A stretch of DNA of 64,000 nt from Betaproteobacteria bacterium (lineage in GTDB: Bacteria > Pseudomonadota > Gammaproteobacteria > Burkholderiales > SG8-39), in assembly GCA_004297625.1 (NCBI GenBank), contig SCTY01000010.1:1-64000 (forward strand), given 5' to 3'. This document shows positions 43,985-52,717 of this stretch, one piece after another (position 1 is the first letter of the stretch; each line of letters begins with the position of its first letter). The notes below the pieces were generated by a model. It was given only the letters and a program-made list of their open reading frames with translations. It did not search any database and had not been told where the DNA came from. Position numbers and translations under genes: made by a program.

Positions 43985-46083
43985 CGCCTGACCCAGAACT
44001 GGTACATGCCGGCGAATGTATCAGGATGTTCCGCCTCGAAGCTTGCCCAGTTGTCGAAAGAACGCGCCGCGGGGTCGTCCGGGTAGCGCGGCCGGTAGGC
44101 TTGCAGCGCTGTTTTATCGCTGAATTCGAATCCGAGGAATTCGACGCCGAGGCTTTCCACCGCCTGCGCGAGCTGCGGGACCGTGAAGCGATGCTCCTGC
44201 GCATGGAGGATCAGGTCCCGGGCGCCCGAGGCGGAGTAGAAGTCGCGCAGCGCGGCGACCCGGCGCGCCGGATGATCGGTCGGGAGCGCGAGGATCCGCC
44301 GGCGCGCTTCGCGCACGTCGAGCCCGGCCGCCAGGCTGCGCGCCGCAACGATGTGCCGGCGGGCGAGCTCGGAGTACAGGCCGAGCTTCATCACGCCGCC
44401 CGGCTTGAGCAGCGAAACGAGCACGCGCCAGCCGGCGAGCGGATCGGCCATGTGGTGCAGGACGCCGGAGCATTCGACGAGGTCGAAGCGCTCGGTGAGC
44501 GCCGGTAATCCCAGGATATCGGCCTGTGCGAAGCGCACGTTGGCGAGGCCGAGCTCCTTGCACCGCCGAGCCGCGTACGCGAGGCTCGCGCGGCTGATAT
44601 CGACGGCGAGCACGCGCCCGAGCGGCTGGAGCTGCGCCGTGATGGCGGCGTGGCGCCCCGTGCCGCAGCCGGCGATGAGGATCTCCGGGTTGTCGGGAAT
44701 GTCGATCGCCGGCAGCTGCGGGAAAAGCGACCGCAGCATGAGGCGCACGGGATACGGCACCGCCGCCGGCGCGCGCTGCCAGCGCGGATACGGATTCTCT
44801 TCGTATTGCGCCTGCACCCTGCGCGACACTTCGTCCTCCAACGGGCTCAGCGCAGGAATCGACGGCGCGATCGCAGCCTCGGCGCGCGGCTCTTCGACAT
44901 GGCGGCGCCACAAGCGCTCGAACGCCTCACCGCCGCCCGCCGGCTTTTCGAGGCCTGGCGAAGGGCGGTACATCGCGCGCAGCGCGATATTCAGGGCGGT
45001 ATCGGTTTTCAGCGATTCGACGATTTCGCTCTCTTCGGGGGTTTCGCGCCAGACGTATTCGTTGAGGAAGCACTGCTGCGCGAGCGCGCAGGCGAGCTCG
45101 AGAGGGCCCGAGCCAAGGAGCGCTTCACGGCGCAGCGCGGTCATCTGCGCCTCGAACTGCGCGTCGGCCACGAGCGCGTGCTCGAGGAGCAGGAGGAAAA
45201 GCGGCCCGCGCGGAGCGCTGCGCACCAGGCTCAGCACCGCTTCGGCGCAGTCCTGCACCTCGACTTCGGTCTGCGAGAACAGCCGCTCGCAGTCGGCGGC
45301 AAGTCCGGCGTCCCAGGCGGCGAAGCGCAAGGCGGCGAGAGTGTCGGCGAAGAGCTGCCACGCCGCGGCGTTGCCGGGAGCGCACTGCACCGCTTCGCGC
45401 GCGGCGAGGAGCGCGTCACGCGCGGCGCCGAGATCGCGCAGCGCGAGCGCGAGGTTCGCGTGCGCCTCGGCAAAGCGTGGCGCCAGCTCGAGCGCGCGCC
45501 GGTAGCTCCGCGCCGCCGCTTGCGCATCGCCTTCGGCGCGCAGCACGTTTCCGAGGTTGTTGTGCGCCATCGCGTTGCGCGGATCGGCGGCGAGCGAGCG
45601 GCGCAACCACTCGCCCGCGCCCTCGAGGTCGCCGCGCTGGTGCAGGCAGTAGCCGAGGTTGTTCGCCGTCGCGGCATCGCCGGGGGCAAGGCGCAGCGCC
45701 GCCTGGTAGGCGGCAATCGCCTCGTCCACCCTGCCCAGGCGCTGGCATACCATGCCCAGATAGTTGTGCGCCGGCGCGTTGCCGGGATCGAGCGCGATCA
45801 GGCGGCGCAGCTCGGTCTCCGCGCGCGCAAGCTCGCCGGCCTGCGCGAGCAGCAGCCCGTAGTTCCGGCGGTACACGGCGTTTCCGGGAGCGAGATCGAC
45901 CGAGCGCGCGAGCAGCTTCAGGCCTTCGTCCCGCTGCCCGCTCTGAAAGAGGCAGACGCCGAGGAAATGCGTGGCTTCGGGGTCGTCCGCGGCGCGTGCG
46001 AGGCGCTGGCGGTAGATCTGCGCCGCTTCGCCGAAGCGCCCGGCCTGCGCGAGGGCGGAAGCGCGCTTGAGCTCCTCGTTCAC
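43981..46083 (-). CDS. TPR-repeat protein fused to a class I methyltransferase
   Basis: 700 aa from a GTG that overlaps the MFS stop (GTGA). Residues 1-240: about seven tetratricopeptide repeats, with units such as AHNYLGMVCQRLGRVDEAIA and AHNNLGNVLRAEGDAQAAAR. Residues 240-430: a helical region without recognised motifs. Residues 430-700: a SAM-dependent methyltransferase with motif I EILIAGCGTGRHA, LAVDISRASLAYA and VECSGVLHHMADP. The TPR part probably docks a protein target. Such fusions are often linked to glycoprotein or secondary-product tailoring, but the substrate is unknown. Confidence 0.85.
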   Translation of the reverse strand: MNEELKRASALAQAGRFGEAAQIYRQRLARAADDPEATHFLGVCLFQSGQRDEGLKLLARSVDLAPGNAVYRRNYGLLLAQAGELARAETELRRLIALDPGNAPAHNYLGMVCQRLGRVDEAIAAYQAALRLAPGDAATANNLGYCLHQRGDLEGAGEWLRRSLAADPRNAMAHNNLGNVLRAEGDAQAAARSYRRALELAPRFAEAHANLALALRDLGAARDALLAAREAVQCAPGNAAAWQLFADTLAALRFAAWDAGLAADCERLFSQTEVEVQDCAEAVLSLVRSAPRGPLFLLLLEHALVADAQFEAQMTALRREALLGSGPLELACALAQQCFLNEYVWRETPEESEIVESLKTDTALNIALRAMYRPSPGLEKPAGGGEAFERLWRRHVEEPRAEAAIAPSIPALSPLEDEVSRRVQAQYEENPYPRWQRAPAAVPYPVRLMLRSLFPQLPAIDIPDNPEILIAGCGTGRHAAITAQLQPLGRVLAVDISRASLAYAARRCKELGLANVRFAQADILGLPALTERFDLVECSGVLHHMADPLAGWRVLVSLLKPGGVMKLGLYSELARRHIVAARSLAAGLDVREARRRILALPTDHPARRVAALRDFYSASGARDLILHAQEHRFTVPQLAQAVESLGVEFLGFEFSDKTALQAYRPRYPDDPAARSFDNWASFEAEHPDTFAGMYQFWVRR

Positions 46084-47285
46084 CGCGATCTCGTGACGAG
46101 CGACAGCGACAGCACGAGGAGAAACAGCGTCGCGGCGCTCAGGGCGAGCGACCAGTGGATGCCGATCATCTGGCCGCCGAGACCGACCGTGACGCCGCTG
46201 AAGGTGCGCATGCCGAGTCCGGACATCGCGTAAAGGCCGATCACGCGACCGCGCGCCTGCGCGGGGGCGTTGAGCTGCACCAGCGTCTGCGCCATCGCGT
46301 TGAACGACAGCTCGAGAAATCCGGCGGCGAAGAGCAGCACGAGCGCGAGCGCATAGGAGCTTGCGGCGGCGAAGGAGGCGATTGCCACGCACCACAGCAT
46401 CGCGAGGAGGAAGGCGGTCGGCGCGCGCGCCTGGAGAAGCCCCCGGCTTTCGAGCAGCAGGCCGGCGATCAGCGCTCCGGCTGCATCGGCGGCGAGCAGC
46501 ATGCTGTAGTTCAAGTCGGCGTGCGCGTGACCCAGGTCGCGCGCGAATTCCGGCATTTGCGCCTGGTAGGCATTGCCCACCAGCAGCGAGGTGCCGCCGG
46601 CGAGGAGGACCATCGGCAGGATGACGCGATTGCCCGATATCTCGCGCAGCGTGGCGATGATGTCGGCGATCGCGCGCAACGGTCGCTGCGCCGCTTTCCG
46701 GGCGTACGGCGTTTTCCAGAGCCAAAGCACGAGGGGCAGGTAAATGAGCGTATTGAGCAGGATGCCGTAGGCTGGCCCGGCGGCAAGGAGGATCGCGCCG
46801 CCGACCGCCGGGCCGAAGAGCAGCCCCAGCCAGCGCGACGTCGCCACGAGGCGCACGGCGCTATGCAGCTGCGGCTCCTCCACCAGGTCGTGAATGAAAA
46901 TCTGACCGGCCGGGGACCAGAGCACCCCGGCGAATCCGTGCACCACCAGCAGCGCCGCGGCGTGCCACATCTCGAGCGTGTCGGTGAGGAAAAGCAGCCC
47001 CCATGCGAACGACACGCTCATGAAGAGCGCCATGCCGATCTGGATGACGCGGCGCGGATCGTAGCGGTCCGCGAGCGCGCCGGAGTACACGGAAAAGAGC
47101 AGGAACGGCAGCCAATGCGAGAGCACGGCGAAGCCGCCGAGCGCCGGCGAATGGAACTTCTGGAAGATGATCCAGTAGCTGATTACGTGCTCGATGCTGT
47201 CGGCCATCATGGCGAGCGCCGCGCCCAGGAAATAGAAGCGGAACCGGGGATAGCGCAGAGCGGCGAAAGATCGCGTATCGGTCAT
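46080..47285 (-). CDS. EntS-like MFS exporter
   Basis: 401 aa, 12 hydrophobic segments. N terminus FAALRYPRFRFYFLGAALAM and loop ALADRYDPRRVIQIG (the MFS A motif, about 70-84) match the enterobactin-exporter/macrolide-efflux-type branch. It is the first gene of the minus-strand run and is coupled to the TPR-methyltransferase. An exporter for a methylated product is one reading, but nothing in the sequence defines the substrate. Confidence 0.87.
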   Translation of the reverse strand: MTDTRSFAALRYPRFRFYFLGAALAMMADSIEHVISYWIIFQKFHSPALGGFAVLSHWLPFLLFSVYSGALADRYDPRRVIQIGMALFMSVSFAWGLLFLTDTLEMWHAAALLVVHGFAGVLWSPAGQIFIHDLVEEPQLHSAVRLVATSRWLGLLFGPAVGGAILLAAGPAYGILLNTLIYLPLVLWLWKTPYARKAAQRPLRAIADIIATLREISGNRVILPMVLLAGGTSLLVGNAYQAQMPEFARDLGHAHADLNYSMLLAADAAGALIAGLLLESRGLLQARAPTAFLLAMLWCVAIASFAAASSYALALVLLFAAGFLELSFNAMAQTLVQLNAPAQARGRVIGLYAMSGLGMRTFSGVTVGLGGQMIGIHWSLALSAATLFLLVLSLSLVTRSR

Positions 47286-47314
47286 GGCCTGTAAGTTGCT
47301 GGAACCGGGACAGC

Positions 47315-47929
47315 ATGCCCGCCATGGCTCATCCGGACATCCTTTCGTGCAGCACCTGCGGCTTGCGCCAGCGGGTGGAGCCCCTGCCGCCCGACCGGAC
47401 CGCGGAGTGCGCGCGCTGCGGCAGCTTCCTGGTTGCCGGGGCGCGCGGCAGCCTGCAGGCCACGGCCGCGTTCGCGGCCGCGGCGCTGATCCTGTACGTG
47501 CCCGCGAACATCTTCCCGATCATGCGGATGAATTTCTATGGCGCCTACTCGGAGAACACCGTGTGGGGCGGCGTGGCGAGCCTGGCGCAGCACGACCAGT
47601 GGTTCGTCGCCGCGATCGTGTTCGTCGCGAGCATCGCCATCCCGCTCGTCAAGCTCGCCGTGCTCCTGTACCTGGTGCTCAGCACCGCGCTGCACGGCCG
47701 CCGCTGGTTGCGCAAGCGTACGCGCATCTATCGCTTCGTCGACGTCATCGGGCCGTGGGCCATGCTCGACGTTTTCCTGCTCGCGGTGCTGGTCGCGCTG
47801 GTGAAGCTCGGCACGCTCGCGACCATTCTTCCCGGACCCGGGCTGCTCGCGTTCGCCTGCGTGGTGGTCTTCACCATGCTCGCTTCGGCGAGCTTCGACC
47901 CGAAACTGATGTGGCGCGCGGCGCCGTGA
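47315..47929 (+). CDS. pqiA: Paraquat-inducible protein A-type membrane protein
   Basis: 204 aa: a zinc ribbon (CSTCGLRQ and CARCGSFLV, residues 12-43) followed by one PqiA membrane unit of four helices, with YVPANIFPIMRMNFYG near 60-76. Typical PqiA has two such units (about 420 aa), so this is a half-length form, as in the YebS-like split. ATG 47324 is an alternative start. It is coupled by GTGA to the MCE gene and belongs to the lipid-transport system linking inner and outer membranes. Confidence 0.88.
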   Translation: MPAMAHPDILSCSTCGLRQRVEPLPPDRTAECARCGSFLVAGARGSLQATAAFAAAALILYVPANIFPIMRMNFYGAYSENTVWGGVASLAQHDQWFVAAIVFVASIAIPLVKLAVLLYLVLSTALHGRRWLRKRTRIYRFVDVIGPWAMLDVFLLAVLVALVKLGTLATILPGPGLLAFACVVVFTMLASASFDPKLMWRAAP

Positions 47930-48804
47930 CCGGCGAAGAGCTTCCGCGGGCGCGGGTACGCCGCCGGCGCCTTTTCAACCTCGCCTGGCTGGTTCCGCTT
48001 GCCGCCGCGCTGATCGCCGGCGCCCTGATGTGGGACCGGCTTCGCGAGCGGGGTCCGGAGATCGCGATCACCTTCGCCGACGGCGGCGGCGTGCGCGCAG
48101 GCATAACGCCGGTCAAGTACCGCGGCGTGACGATCGGCGAGGTGAGCGCCGTCTCGCTCAGCGAAGACCGGAAGCGCGCGCTGGTGCGCGTGCGCCTGCA
48201 GCGCTCGGCTGCGTCGATCGCGCGCGAAGGCACGACTTTCTGGATCGTGCGGCCGCAAGTGGGATTCGGCAGCATCACGGGTCTCGGCACGGTGCTCACC
48301 GGCCCCGAGATTCAGGCGCTGCCCGGCAAGGGCGAGCAGCGCCGCAAGGAATTCGTCGGATTGGACAACGCCCCCGTGGCGCAGGAGGCCGAGGGGCTGA
48401 GCCTCGTCTTGCGCGCCGAGCGGCCGCGCTCCATCCGGCCGAACACGCCGGTGCAGTATCGCGGCGTCGACGTCGGCGTGGTGCAGAAGCTCGAGCTCGG
48501 GCCGAATTCCACGTCGGCCGACATAAACGTGCTGATCTACAAGCGGTATGCCGGCCTGGTGCGCCAGGGCTCCGCCTTCTGGAACACGAGCGGCATCAAC
48601 GTGAAGGGCGGCCTGCTCAAGGGCATCGAGGTTGACGTCGAGTCGCTGCGCTCCATCGCTACCGGCGGCATCGAGTTCGCCACCCCGAGCGAGAAGTCGC
48701 CGCGCGTGAAGCCCGGCACGGTGTTTTTTCTTCACGACCAGCCGAAGAACGAATGGCTCTCGTGGCTGCCGCGCATTCCCGTGCCGCCCGCCAGCGCAGA
48801 ATAG
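47926..48804 (+). CDS. pqiB: PqiB/MlaD-type MCE-domain protein
   Basis: 292 aa. One N-terminal membrane helix (LAWLVPLAAALIAGALMW, about 15-32) and two MCE domains: GGGVRAGITPVKYRGVTIG (about 47-65) and RSIRPNTPVQYRGVDVGVV (about 165-183). Full PqiB has three MCE domains and about 550 aa; this one is short, like a two-domain form. The GTG overlaps the pqiA stop; an in-frame GTG at 47911 is possible. It should form a periplasmic ring or tube for lipids. No pqiC lipoprotein gene follows. Confidence 0.86.
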   Translation: MTGEELPRARVRRRRLFNLAWLVPLAAALIAGALMWDRLRERGPEIAITFADGGGVRAGITPVKYRGVTIGEVSAVSLSEDRKRALVRVRLQRSAASIAREGTTFWIVRPQVGFGSITGLGTVLTGPEIQALPGKGEQRRKEFVGLDNAPVAQEAEGLSLVLRAERPRSIRPNTPVQYRGVDVGVVQKLELGPNSTSADINVLIYKRYAGLVRQGSAFWNTSGINVKGGLLKGIEVDVESLRSIATGGIEFATPSEKSPRVKPGTVFFLHDQPKNEWLSWLPRIPVPPASAE

Positions 48805-48808
48805 GTTC

Positions 48809-49423
48809 TCAGAATTTAACCGCGCGCTGCATCGCCGGGCGCGCGGCCATTTCGCCTGCCCAGCGCGCGACGCTCGGGAAACCTTCGCACAGCTGCGCCG
48901 CGGCCGCCTTGGCGCGCGCGTAGATCCCGTAGAGCGAAATGTCGGCGATCGTCATCTCGTTGCCGGCGCAGTATTTCTGGCGCGCGAGCCGATCGTCCCA
49001 GACCTTGAGGTATTGCTTCCAGCGTTCCTTGAAGAGCTCCGCGCTCGGCGCGTGCGGCTCCTCGGAGCGCAGGACGGCGTTGATCGAGCCGAAGGTCGGC
49101 GTCACGTCCGTCGACGCGCTCATCAGCGCCTCCCACATCGCCGCGCGCGCGGCGCCATCGCGTGGCATGAACTTGCCGGATTTTTCGGCGCAGTAGACCA
49201 GGATCGCGGTGGACTGCGCGAGGGTAAGGGGCTTTCCGCCGGGTCCCTCGTGGTCCACGATGACCGGGATCTGGGCATTCGGATTCAGCGCCAGGAATTG
49301 CGGCGTCTTGTGCTCGCCCTTGTCGAGCGCGATCGGATTGAGCTTGTACGCCAGGCCGCATTCCTCCAGCGCCATGCGTGCGCGCAAGCCGTTCGACGTG
49401 CCGGCGGCATATAGATCTATCAT
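48809..49423 (-). CDS. Glutathione S-transferase
   Basis: 204 aa. The N-terminal thioredoxin-like domain has LYAAGTSNGLRARMALEECG (about 4-23), the cis-Pro segment AQIPVIVDHEG and the glutathione-gamma-Glu site AQSTAILVY (about 69-77). An all-helical C domain follows. The start is set by GAGGAG eight bases before the ATG. The YfcG/Ure2-like layout suggests disulfide reductase or detoxifying activity. It ends four bases from the pqiB stop. Confidence 0.9.
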   Translation of the reverse strand: MIDLYAAGTSNGLRARMALEECGLAYKLNPIALDKGEHKTPQFLALNPNAQIPVIVDHEGPGGKPLTLAQSTAILVYCAEKSGKFMPRDGAARAAMWEALMSASTDVTPTFGSINAVLRSEEPHAPSAELFKERWKQYLKVWDDRLARQKYCAGNEMTIADISLYGIYARAKAAAAQLCEGFPSVARWAGEMAARPAMQRAVKF

Positions 49424-49462
49424 GGTCCGTCTCCTCAGTGAGCGGAAAATACTAAAGCACCC

Positions 49463-50626
49463 ATGGCGCAAGGACCCACGCCATTTCGCTTGCGCATCGC
49501 TGACGCCGATTTGGCGGATCTGCGGCAGCGGCTCGCGCGCACGCGCTTTCCCGACGAGCCGCCGCTCGAGCCGTGGTCGACCGGCACGGGCCTCGGCTAT
49601 CTGAAGGAGCTGGTCGCGTACTGGGAAAAATCATTCGACTGGCGTGCGCAGGAAGCGGCGCTCAACCGCTTTCGCCAGTTCACGGTGCCGATCCGCGGGA
49701 TCGAGCTGCACTTCATCCACGAGCCGGGCAGGGGGCCGGACCCCGTTCCGCTGCTGCTTTCGCACGGCTGGCCGGGATCGGTCGTCGAGTTCCGCCGGCT
49801 GATTCCGCTGCTCACCGAGCGCTTCACCGTGATCGCCCCTTCGCTGCCCGGCTACACATTGTCCTTCAAGCCGGGGCAGCCGCGTTTCGGGATAGAGGAG
49901 ATCGCCGAGGTTTTCGCCGAGCTGATGACCGGCGTGCTCGGCTACCGGCGCTTCGCCGCGCAGGGCGGCGACTGGGGCGCGTTCGTGAGCTCCGTGCTTG
50001 CGCTCAATCACCCGGAGCGGCTGATCGGCATTCATCTGAATCTGCTCGCCGTGCGCCGCGACCCAAGCATGCTGGAAAGCCCGAGCGAAGAGGAGAAGGC
50101 GTTTCTCGCCCAGCTCAAGCATTTCCTCAAGGAGGAAATCGGCTATCAATGGATCCAGGGCACCAAGCCGCAGACGCTGGCGTACGCGCTCGCCGATTCG
50201 CCGGCCGGGCTCGCGGCCTGGGTCGCCGAGAAGTTCCGCGCGTGGAGCGATTGCGGCGGCGTGATCGAGAACGCGATCGCCCGCGACGATATGCTCGCCA
50301 ACATCTGTCTCTACTGGTTCAGCGGCGCGATCGGGTCCTCGTTCTGGCCCTACTACGCGCGCATGCACCGCGCGTGGCCGATTCCCGAGGGCCGCACGGT
50401 CGACGTGCCGACCGGCTACGCGCAGTTCCCGAAGGAAATCCTTCTCCCGCCGCGCTCGCTTGCGGCGCGCACCTACACCGACATCCGCCGCTGGAGCGTC
50501 ATGCCGCGCGGCGGGCATTTTGCAGCGCTCGAGCAACCCGAAATGCTCGCGCGCGAGATTTCCGAATTTTTCGGCACGTTGAAACAAGCGTCCATGACGC
50601 GCGGCGACGGCTCGAACAGCGACTGA
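49463..50626 (+). CDS. Epoxide hydrolase (EHN-domain alpha/beta hydrolase)
   Basis: 387 aa. An N-terminal EHN domain (residues 1-105, with FRLRIADADLADLRQRLAR and PRLP-like RTRFPDEPP) precedes the alpha/beta hydrolase. Oxyanion HGWPGS (about 101-106), nucleophile Asp in AAQGGDWGAFVSS (about 165-177) and His in RGGHFAALEQPE (about 350-361). It opens epoxides, for example arene oxides, to diols. A strong terminator follows at once, so it is the end of a unit. Confidence 0.92.
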   Translation: MAQGPTPFRLRIADADLADLRQRLARTRFPDEPPLEPWSTGTGLGYLKELVAYWEKSFDWRAQEAALNRFRQFTVPIRGIELHFIHEPGRGPDPVPLLLSHGWPGSVVEFRRLIPLLTERFTVIAPSLPGYTLSFKPGQPRFGIEEIAEVFAELMTGVLGYRRFAAQGGDWGAFVSSVLALNHPERLIGIHLNLLAVRRDPSMLESPSEEEKAFLAQLKHFLKEEIGYQWIQGTKPQTLAYALADSPAGLAAWVAEKFRAWSDCGGVIENAIARDDMLANICLYWFSGAIGSSFWPYYARMHRAWPIPEGRTVDVPTGYAQFPKEILLPPRSLAARTYTDIRRWSVMPRGGHFAALEQPEMLAREISEFFGTLKQASMTRGDGSNSD

Positions 50627-50650
50627 GCGCGCAGCAGTCGCAGTTCAGCG

Positions 50651-50677
50651 AGCGGGCCTCATGGCCCGCTTTTTTTT
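50651..50677 (+). terminator. Rho-independent terminator after the epoxide hydrolase
   Basis: AGCGGGCC pairs with GGCCCGCT across a TCAT loop and is followed by eight T's in all. This is the only textbook intrinsic terminator seen in the window. It ends about 20 bases before the next gene. Confidence 0.88.
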
Positions 50678-50696
50678 GGGTTCATAATCGCGCCCG

Positions 50697-51686
50697 ATGG
50701 CTACCAAGACCGCGAGGAAAGGGATCAAGCGGGCTCCGGCGAAGCGCCGGCCGCGAAAGGCGAAACCCGGGACGCGGGGCGCGACGGCGCCGGAGTGCCG
50801 TCTCGACGCAATCCCGGACTCGGCGCGCGACACGGCCGCGCGCATCGACCAGGTGGGCGGCCTCATGCTCGGCTGCTACAGCGATCCGCTCGGAAAGCAG
50901 CCGCTCATCGTGGCGATCCTGCCGATCGAGAGCGTCGAGCGCACGCCGTTCCAGCGGGATCTTTCGCAGGCGCACCACCGCAAGCTTGCCGATGTGCTCG
51001 ACCGCACCGGAATGTTCCTGGATCCGGTCATCGCGGTGACGGCGCCGGAGAAGGGCTTCTGGACGCCGAACGGCATGCACCGCCTGGAGGCCATGCGCCG
51101 CCTCGGCGCGAAGGCGATCACCGCGCTCGTCATTCCGAAGCGCGACATCGCCTGGCAGATCCTCGCCCTCAACACCGAGAAGGCGCACAACCTGCGCGAG
51201 AAGTCGCTCGAGGTGATCCGCATTTACCGCGGGCTGATCGACGAGGATCCGAAGCGGCCGGAATCGCAGTTCGCCTATTACCTCGAAGAGGCGTCGCTCG
51301 TCACCCTGGGAGTCTGCTACGAGCGCAACGGCAAGTTCGCCGGCGGAGCGTACCACCCGATCGTGCGGCGCCTCGAGAAGTTTTCCGACGGGCCGCTGGC
51401 GAAGGCCCTCAAGGAGCACGAGCAGCACGCAAATCAGCTGAGGGAGCTCGACGAGCGCGTCGCCGCCGTGGTGGCGAAGCTGAAGCAGCGCGGCTTCGTC
51501 AGCCCGTACCTGCGCGCCTTCGTGGTCGCGCGCATCAACCCGCTGCGCTGGATGCAGGGCGAGCCGCCCGCGCTCGAGGAGGTGCTGAAGACCATGCGCG
51601 AGCGCGCGGCCAAGTTCAACACCGAGAAGGTGAAGCAGGAAGATCTGACCGGCGCCGGCGGCGCGCCCGACGAGCCCGCCGACTGA
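50697..51686 (+). CDS. ParB N-terminal-domain protein with basic N-terminal tail
   Basis: 329 aa. Residues 1-35 are Lys/Arg/Ala/Pro-rich. The ParB/sulfiredoxin-type domain follows at about 75-165: ILPIESVERTPFQRD, then RKLADVLDRTGMFLDPVIAV and NGMHRLEAMRRLG in place of the usual GERR motif of CTP-binding ParB. The C-terminal half is helical, without a clear ParB HTH. No parA lies nearby, so a role in chromosome segregation is not supported. A DNA-linked enzyme or regulator is more likely. Confidence 0.75.
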   Translation: MATKTARKGIKRAPAKRRPRKAKPGTRGATAPECRLDAIPDSARDTAARIDQVGGLMLGCYSDPLGKQPLIVAILPIESVERTPFQRDLSQAHHRKLADVLDRTGMFLDPVIAVTAPEKGFWTPNGMHRLEAMRRLGAKAITALVIPKRDIAWQILALNTEKAHNLREKSLEVIRIYRGLIDEDPKRPESQFAYYLEEASLVTLGVCYERNGKFAGGAYHPIVRRLEKFSDGPLAKALKEHEQHANQLRELDERVAAVVAKLKQRGFVSPYLRAFVVARINPLRWMQGEPPALEEVLKTMRERAAKFNTEKVKQEDLTGAGGAPDEPAD

Positions 51687-51693
51687 GCCGCGG

Positions 51694-51960
51694 CTAGTCG
51701 ATGAGCCCGGTCACCGGCAGGATGCCGGGCTGGCTGGGCGTGGCGCCGGTCTGCACCACCGTATTCTTCGCATTGCACTCGGTGCAGCGGCAAAAATAAA
51801 CGCCGTCCTTCGTCTGCTCGAATAGCTGCACGTTCACGAGTGTGCGGCAGCGCTTGCAGATGAACTGCTGGGAGGTCGGCACGGGGCGTGGGTTCTGGGT
51901 GGAGGCCCATGCTACGCCGCCAGGGTGAAATACAACAGGGACCGATGTGGCGTCCGTCAC
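51694..51960 (-). CDS. Small zinc-ribbon protein
   Basis: 88 aa. The GTG start overlaps the stop of the upstream gene (GTGA), which supports it although no ATG is near. Two Cys pairs, CKRC and CRCTEC, form a zinc ribbon separated by 20 or so residues (TLVNVQLFEQTKDGVYF), with a Pro/Gly-rich tail. It resembles small zinc-finger proteins of unknown role. Co-translation with the glycine-rich stress protein is the only clue to function. Confidence 0.62.
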   Translation of the reverse strand: MTDATSVPVVFHPGGVAWASTQNPRPVPTSQQFICKRCRTLVNVQLFEQTKDGVYFCRCTECNAKNTVVQTGATPSQPGILPVTGLID

Positions 51961-52571
51961 GCCGCGCGCCGCCGCTCCTTGCCGGAATACGGCGCCGTGC
52001 TCACCCGGCGTTCCGGGGCGGCCTCGAAGCGTCCCTTCCAGCCCTGCTTTTTCCACTCGGTCGCGCGCTCGTCGACGTCCACCGCGCCGTGACGCCGCAG
52101 CAGCGTCAGCGCCATGCCGGCTTGCGCCTCGCTGTCGGCGGCGACGGTGATGAGAATGCCGCCGCGGCGCACTGCTTCCGCGTAATACTGCGCCTCATGT
52201 TCCGGTACGCCGAGCCGCGCGAGCCCGCCCATGAGCCCGCCCGCCACGGCGCCGAGCCCGGCACCGGCCAGCGCCGCGGCAATCGGCCCCGCGGCAAGGA
52301 TGGGCCCGATGCCTGGAGTCGCCAGCGGCGCAAGCGCAAGCGCGAGTCCTGCAATTCCACCCACCGCGGCGCCGCTTCCCGCGCCCGCGAGCGCGCCGGA
52401 AGCCGCATGGCTTCCCTCGCTTTCGTTCAGCTCGGCCGTATCAGGTATCGCATGCCTCTGGTTCGCCATGAAGCCGATGTCGTTGCGCTCGATGCCGCTC
52501 TGCACCAGCGCGCGCACCGCATTGCGCGCGTCGTCGATGTTGTCCATCAGCCCTGCGACGGTTTTCGCCAT
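51957..52571 (-). CDS. Glycine-rich general-stress-type protein
   Basis: 204 aa. N-terminal fold MAKTVAGLMDNIDDARNAVR to DIGFMANQ (1-40) resembles the general stress protein 17M/YflT domain. The centre (about 60-125) is a long Gly/Ala run with GxxxG spacing (GALAGAGSGAAVGGIAGLAL, GAGLGAVAGGLMGGLARLG) that can insert in membranes. The C-terminal part GGILITVAADSEAQAGMAL repeats a ferredoxin-like strand pattern. Such proteins are linked to osmotic or desiccation stress. Divergent from the second EF-hand gene. Confidence 0.75.
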   Translation of the reverse strand: MAKTVAGLMDNIDDARNAVRALVQSGIERNDIGFMANQRHAIPDTAELNESEGSHAASGALAGAGSGAAVGGIAGLALALAPLATPGIGPILAAGPIAAALAGAGLGAVAGGLMGGLARLGVPEHEAQYYAEAVRRGGILITVAADSEAQAGMALTLLRRHGAVDVDERATEWKKQGWKGRFEAAPERRVSTAPYSGKERRRAA

Positions 52572-52717
52572 GTGACCTCCGTGCGTTCGGACCGGAGCCT
52601 GCACGCGACGTGCCAAGGGCGGCATAGGCCGGAGGGCACGCTGGAAGCTGGTCTGGCAGGCTTATTGCTACGGACAAAGATGGCCCGCAACATGCAAGGC
52701 CTTCTTAGGAGACCCTT

